From NCBI GenBank assembly GCA_013400975.1, contig WBMZ01004770.1, forward strand, positions 186,001-250,000: a stretch of DNA of 64,000 nt. Direction: 5' to 3'. Below are positions 58,201 through 64,000 of this stretch, in pieces. The translations under genes were made by a program, and so were the position numbers. This DNA is from Atrichornis clamosus (taxonomy: Eukaryota; Chordata; Aves; Passeriformes; Menuridae). The notes beneath the pieces were generated by a model. That model was not told the DNA's origin. It ran no database searches and was given only the letters and a program-made list of their open reading frames with translations. Numbering within the stretch: position 1 is the stretch's first letter; every line of letters starts with the position of its first letter.

Positions 58201-61200
58201 GATTCTATTTGTGTAAAAAGAATGACTTATGACACTGGGTCATGATGTTTTTACCAGATACTGATGTGCTGACTGTGGTGCCTTGTGGTTTGTATGGGAT
58301 TCACAACCAGAAGTTGCAGAATTAAATGAGCACAGGTGTGAATCCAGTGCAGGCTTGTGAAGATTTATTGTATCCCAGCTTGATCCCATAGTCGGGAGAT
58401 GGAGTCTGCACAGGCCTCCGTGATCCAGAGCCCATTGGAGTCAGCAGAGTGGTTGGTGCTGGTTTTGTTGTAGGTTTGGGCTGTATTGCAAATATAGAAC
58501 AGCTCTGGAAGCAATTGTGGCACTGCAGCAGCAGTAAAAACCAGGGACAAAAAAGCACAGCACACAACACCGTGCTGAAGTGGAAGAGAAAATCCAGACC
58601 TGACTGCTTATTTCACATCCTTTTGTATTGTTTTGTCAGCCTCAGTCTAGCAACCTATAAGTAAATAATCTTTACTTCCCACATAAGTATTTAGTATGTG
58701 ACATTTTAAAAAGCTTTAAATCTGTTGACACTGGTAGTGTAGACCTACATTCCAAACAGCAAAAGCATAGATGTTTAGGTAAATATACAGGTAAATTCAC
58801 TTTCTATGCAAAAATTGCTCTGAGTGTTGATCCTTTTAAGGTCCTTTTGCATTTAAGATGTTAGGCATGAAGAGGTTCATTCATACCCTTGTGTATGTGT
58901 TGTCCTCAAGTTCTCGGGGCTTTATTTTGGTTTTGACATGTCAGGAGCAGTGTGTTTGACCTTGTGGCTTTACATACATGTATTTAGGTATTTTATCTGG
59001 GTAACAGCAACTGACTCCTGAAAGGTTTTGCAACCTCTAACACAGAAATGATAACCTGTAGGCTGCAGGCTCTTAAAAATTTAATTATTGACCTTTATTC
59101 GTTTTCTCTCTCTTCTTCAGCTAACACATCATTTAGTGCATTTAAATACGTAGTGAGTGCTCAGTAATAACATTTCAGGGAGGTATCATTGTCAGGTTGT
59201 AGCAGCGTTTTGAGTGTTCATGTGACAGGAATTCCCTGTCAGAATAGCACACGGAATAGCAGGCTTCTGCCCTCTTTACGTAGAGATAAAGGCTGAGCAG
59301 CTTGGGAATACAGAGGCAGGTCAGGGTGAAGAGAAAAGGCCAGCAATAAAGTGAAAAAGCAGGTCCTTAGGGCCTGAAGTGGAGTTCTGCATAAAACAGA
59401 ATTGTAGAAGTTCTTCCACTGCTGTGAAAATGTCTGATTTCCCTTGTTGTCAAGGGGTCGGGAAGGCAGGTTTACAAGCACCAGATAACTGATGCAGCAG
59501 TATTACTAAAGATGTTCTTTTCTGTGTGTGTCCCAGTGAATGCCATTCAGTTAAATGGTTACACTGGCAGACTTGAGGTATCTGAATAGCCAAAGCATCT
59601 GGAAAAGGGTAAGCTCATACTTTGCTGGATGCTGGAATAACTGAAGTATAATTTACAAACATACTGGAAAAATATTTGCTGTGTTTTGAAGTGTTTGCAC
59701 TGTGAGATCGTGGTGGCTCTGTGATGCAGCAGCAGCAGCCCTCCACGGAGCAGCTGTCCGTGCAGAATGACACAGGCCATGGCACCAGTTCAGAGTCCGG
59801 AGTGAAGCAAAGGTACCTGCAAACTGCTAAAATCAATGATCATTTGTTAGTGCCAGTTGCAGAGCCAAGCCAGGATAGCAGGTGTTGAATTTTGAGTTGA
59901 AAAACTCCCTCTTTCCATGTGAAACTTCAGCAGATAGGAATGAAAGAAGGGACCACAACTTAATCATCTCACAGCATATGTTTTTTATGAAATGGGAAAA
60001 TTGTGCTCGGTCTACTGTCAGAGTCTCTATTACAGCTCCAAGCTCAAACTCACAACCAGGATTGATTTTGCTTGCTCTGTACAACATGGGGAAGCAGATG
60101 TATCACATATATTAATGAGCAGTTCTGCCCATCAGGGAAGCAATATTGCCAATCCCAAATGCTCAAAGAACAGAAGATTGAATCATAATGGTAATAATAA
60201 GTGTAGAATTCTGTTTCATTCCTACATTTCTAAGCACCTTCCTTAATTTTTTTTAGACCTCTGAGTCTCTGTACCCAAGTGAGCTAAAAGTTAAGATTTT
60301 AATGCATTTTTCTAGAGGCTGGTTTTATAGTCCACCAAAGCAAAACTTATGAGTTAAAAAACACTGTGCCCTAATCTCTAGGACCTTTTTCTGTCCTGCT
60401 TAGAGGGGAGGGCAGGAAGACTTATCTCTCTGCTAATCTCTATAAAATGCTCTGTAGAAGGACACCTATCAGACTCTCCTTAAAATTATTTTCCTCTGAA
60501 TGTGTCCTCAGATGTGGTCATTAAGAAGAGTCTTCCTCACCAGAACCCCATTTCTTGCTGCAGCTCCCAAAACAGTAGGGTGGTGCTCCCGTAGCTGCTG
60601 TGCTGATATCTGTACATTGTACAAGGTGATTTTTAAGCCTAAAGCTGTCCAAACGTTTTTCTCCAACTCTAATGTGCTGCTCTTGCCAGTCTCAGTTTTC
60701 AGTTGGTGGTTCACTCTGGTTATATGATAAGGGTCTTATAACACTTGAGTCATTTGGGTTTGGAACCCAGTGAAGTCCTTCCTAAAGAAATTTTTTGTTC
60801 CAAAATTGTATTTTTTCCCAAAGAGAAAATTTTATTGCATACTTTCATATGGGAGATGCAGGGGTATTGAACTGAAAAACTCTGCCTAGATAATTTTTTT
60901 TTTTTAATAAAATGGTTCTTGTGTAAATATCTAGGTTTTATTTTGACATTTTCAAAGTAAAACTGACTTCCTGAGGTGGTTTTGGTTAGTTTAAAAACCA
61001 AACTGAACAAAAAATTCGACCCCAAACGCCTACAATAGAAGAGAAAGTTGCATAAAAGGTCTAACTATTTTCTGTTGTCCCCAAGTAAATTATTTTCTCT
61101 TTGTTTGTTTCGTTCTGAAAAGTGAACCTGCCCAGAACTAATGCAGTGTCAAAGGTTAAAGCATAAACTAGTGCAGAGGGAAATTTAGGAAGAGAATAAA

Positions 61201-62137
61201 AAATGTGGGACAATCACTGAGGTGAGGAGATAAACAAAACACTTCCCTGTTGGCAAAGGTTCTACAAAGGGCCTTGCATATGTAGTGCTGGGGTTATACA
61301 CAGAGACTTAAAGAAAACCCTGCTGTATAGACAAGAACACAAGTTGTATTAATTATGCTGACTGATGTCAAGATGAGAAAAGTTGGGCCAGGTCCTAAAA
61401 TGTAGAATTTTTTTATTCACCATGCCAATACTTGAATCCATTGTCACTTGGAAGAAAATGTAATCACCTGCTCACAGAACAGCAGATCTTGAACTGCAGT
61501 AAATTCATGAAGTACATTTCAAGGCCTAATTATTGCACCCCATGTATGAGCTAAGGATCTGTTCTCTCCGAGAAATTCATGAGAAACCCCTTGGATCAAG
61601 AGTCCCAAATAGCTCAGATTTACCATGCAATTTTGGTTTGCTAAATGGCCTAGAACAGCAATGTGTATCACTTTGCAAAAGTATAGTAAAAATTAACAAT
61701 GCAAGGTGCCGCCCAAGAATTGCAAATGCCAGACAGGGACTCGACTGCAACTTCTTATGCTACTCAGAGGATTTCCATGTGTAAGTGAGGTTACTCACAT
61801 CATTAAGCAGTTGCAGGAATGTTCTCTGTACTTATACATTATCAGCCTTTATAATCTTATTCGTGACCCCTGGAGCTCTGCTTTGAGTTCAGGTGGACGC
61901 TGATGCAGGCGCTTCGTGACCCAGTTGTGTGAAGTTCCAACTCTTCTGTGCTTTGTACAAGCATCTGCACGCAGCAAAACGGCCAAAAGGTGAAAACAAG
62001 TGAACTCATCACATGAGGGATGCTTCCTGTGTCTTGTAGCCAGAGCCAGACTGAGAGGAGCCAAGGACTCCAGGTGACCTGAGATCTCCAGGTGGTCTTA
62101 GAGCCAGGCTTTTCACACTAATGTGAAAGCTCACTGG
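58201..62137. other. Noncoding DNA, no gene seen
   Basis: A run of 12 T lies at 60894-60905. The plus frame at 61533-61784 (83 codons) ends at a good splice-donor-like GTAAGT (61781-61786), but no acceptor or family is recognised. The part at 60100-60250 is complex and AT-rich and might be a small conserved element. Confidence 0.5.
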
Positions 62138-62280
62138 TAGATCAGAAGGGACCAATGCAGTCTTTTCTGTATAATTTTATAGTATTTTAGAAAAGCTGTT
62201 CCAGTTGCTGCTTCTAACATACTACATGCCTGTACTCCTTTTGAGAGTATGTCAGCCCCAACAGAATTGCTATGTGTCTT
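62138..62280 (-). repeat. Possible old CR1 3' end
   Basis: GTAGATCAGAAGGGACCAAT GCAGTCTTTTCTGT on the plus strand resembles the reverse complement of an old CR1 3' end, whose usual form here is AGATCAGAAGGGACCATTAT followed by GATCATCTAGTCTG. The following bases are too decayed to follow. The right end is approximate. Confidence 0.35.
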
Positions 62281-62519
62281 AATTAGGCGATGGAAATAAC
62301 CAGCAACTCCATCTTCCATGGAAATTTCTTGTTCAGAACAAAGGGAAATTATAACCTCATGTGCTTATTTTCTTGTCATTGCAAACTGCAGAGCTTTTTC
62401 TTGACACAAAAATCACCATTTGGAGAGGGTCGGAGCAAAACTAGGGTTTCAGATAATTTTTTTCAAACTTAGAAAGCTTGAGCTCACTGAATAAAGATGC
62501 TCCCTCTAAGGAGGGGGAC

Positions 62520-62690
62520 GTATCATTATTGACTAATATTGTTATAGGCTCTAAACTAGCCAGCTGGACTTGCTAACATATGTTCATAATTATGTGATAT
62601 TCCGCTGTAATGAAAGGGATTGGTTATAAGAACAGGATACATCATAATTGATTAATATATTTAATAATGTTTTATATATGTTGTATGCAG
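62520..62690. promoter_or_regulatory. Candidate conserved noncoding element
   Basis: AT-rich complex sequence with GACTAATATTG, AACATATGTT (a palindrome holding a CATATG E-box, 62575-62584), TCATAATTATG, CATAATTGATTAATAT and TTTAATAATG. No repeat signature. Enhancer-like by texture. Confidence 0.33.
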
Positions 62691-63089
62691 CAAAGGCCAG
62701 AATGGGAGGGGAATAAAGAAAGGCAGGATGAGATTTAGAGTGAATACACTGCAACAGAGACAGCCCGTATGGTACCAGGGGGTTTCATTCACAGGTGGAA
62801 CAGCAGGTTCAGCAGTGATGACTGTCCCTACGATGTCTTGAAGCAGATATTAGGTATTACAATGCAGTGCTACAGAAGTTCCTGCTTTTTTTCTGGTGGC
62901 AAATGTTGGTTTTTTTCCTGATTTGCTGAGAAAGGGAAAACTTAATTCACATTCAATGCAGACAGCTTCTTTCTCTGCTTTTGACATTTAACCCTATGCT
63001 AAGGGGCCCAGAGCCTGCTAAATCTGCAGCCGCCACTGTTAGCACTAACACATCGTATCAAAATTCTTGACTTCCAGCAACCAGGGATT

Positions 63090-63480
63090 AAAGTGAAACA
63101 AAAGTTGGAGAGAACGAGTTTCTCACCATCTCTCTCTTTCCATTATATTCAATCCACACTTCCTGCATCCGCTATAAATATTTAAAGCAGCAGTAGCCAA
63201 CGTTTAAAGATTGGGACGGAAGCAGAAATCCAACCGTGTCTGTGTCTTCCTTTGCAGCCTGTGGCAGCTCCAGCACATCAGCCAGAGGTCATGTGCATTC
63301 TTAATGAGGTCATCTACTCTCTGCCTACATGGGAGGCAATATGAAACTTCAGTGAGAGTTTTATTTGCTAACCATGGTTTATAGCCTTGGATGAGCTGGA
63401 GAAAGCTTTATAATAACATACGTCCAGGCTTACCAAGCAATCGTGGTTATGTAATAGGTTGTAATTAGTGAAAAGGCTGG
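63090..63480. promoter_or_regulatory. Candidate conserved noncoding element pair
   Basis: Two complex stretches, 63090-63240 and 63340-63480. The first carries GCTATAAATATTTAAAG and CGTTTAAAGATTGGG. The second carries AACCATGGTTTATAG (with the palindrome AACCATGGTT), CAAGCAATCGTGGTTATG and TTGTAATTAGTG. Both keep CpG bases in otherwise CpG-poor DNA, a weak hint of constraint. The 90 bases between them are less distinctive. Confidence 0.33.
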
Positions 63481-64000
63481 AAAATACGTCTCTGTTTCTA
63501 CAGCTTCCACTCAGCAAGTACTAGTACAGTTTTTCAATCTGCAACATACTTATGTCTCTCTTCTGGATGCCTATTACTTATGGAGTGATAGCTTTAAAAA
63601 ACAAAAGAAAAATGCAAAATACTAGGAAGACACAGAACTAAAGTCTATGGCTAAATTCTTACCAAACCCACGTTTTTTAGTTGGAGTTTCCAACTAATGT
63701 TCCTGAACTGATTTGCTTTCCCCCCATTTTGGAACCAAATGCTTCTTTCTTCCGTATCGCGTTAGCTGTTTTCTGAGAAGTTATTTTGGGCACAAGGATT
63801 TTGCTGAGGAATTGAGGAAGTCCATGACCTCCCCTTTAGTTTGTCAACAGCCACTTTAGAGGCACTGGAGCTTTTAATTATGTGTGTATCACAGCACTGG
63901 TTTAGAGTAGTCTACGAACCTGTCTTCCACGCACACTGAAGTACCTCCACAGACAAACAGCCGTGCTAGTGTTACCTTTTTTGTCTCTACTTGATGTTTT
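63481..64000. other. Noncoding DNA to window end
   Basis: Short A runs near 63596-63614 and no gene or named repeat. The window ends within this stretch. Confidence 0.55.

Noticed and set aside
1..64000. CRISPR array, prophage, operon or bacterial defence system
   Set aside because: No regularly spaced repeats, no long tightly packed frames and no ribosome-binding pattern. The CR1 and MIR-type repeats show vertebrate DNA.
1..64000. Endogenous retrovirus or LTR
   Set aside because: No paired long direct repeats and no retroviral protein motifs were seen in any frame.

Overview
This window looks like nuclear DNA from a bird, and it holds no gene I can recognise. The clearest clue is one fairly well-kept 3' end of a CR1 retrotransposon at about 41496-41838. 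Its last part reads like the CR1-J type that is common in birds, especially songbirds and their relatives. The order Passeriformes is a guess. Other clues are AT-rich, CpG-poor sequence, in-frame stops everywhere, many short poly-T and poly-A runs, and old amniote-wide repeats (MIR-like CORE-SINEs and a repeat built around a CATTGACTTCAATGGG-like core).

The longest open frame is 188 codons (40177-40743, minus). It and the other long frames (108 to 153 codons) show no domain, no signal or membrane pattern I trust, and no flanking exon structure. I therefore annotate no CDS. I also saw no rRNA, true tRNA, CRISPR array, operon or obvious CpG-island promoter.

Layout. 1-7.4 kb: plain AT-rich DNA with a pyrimidine-rich stretch (808-1480) and an old repeat at 5221-5275. 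7.4-26.3 kb: several AT-rich, homeodomain-site-rich blocks that look like conserved noncoding elements (7430-7700, 11170-11490, 22050-22320, 23160-23430), a degraded MIR-like element (13775-13995), and a cluster of perfect dyads near 22 kb. 26.39-26.85 kb: two old SINEs placed tail to tail, followed by the CATTGACTTCAATGGG-type repeat. 27-38 kb: little recognisable. 38.4-43.1 kb: the most repeat-rich part, with an old repeat, a tRNA-derived SINE head on the minus strand, and the CR1, flanked by two more enhancer-like blocks. 45-50 kb: three more old repeat pieces. 52.8-53.7 kb: the best candidate for a deeply conserved regulatory element, with POU-, homeodomain-, SOX- and TCF/LEF-like sites. 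57.9-58.2 kb and 62.5-63.5 kb: further blocks of this kind.

My overall reading is a gene desert or a very long intron, with scattered regulatory elements and few recent insertions. Long stretches with few young repeats and many AT-rich homeodomain-type sites are typical of the surroundings of developmental regulator genes. I cannot name the gene. Conservation is inferred from sequence texture only, because no alignment was available. I found no credible new protein-based system.
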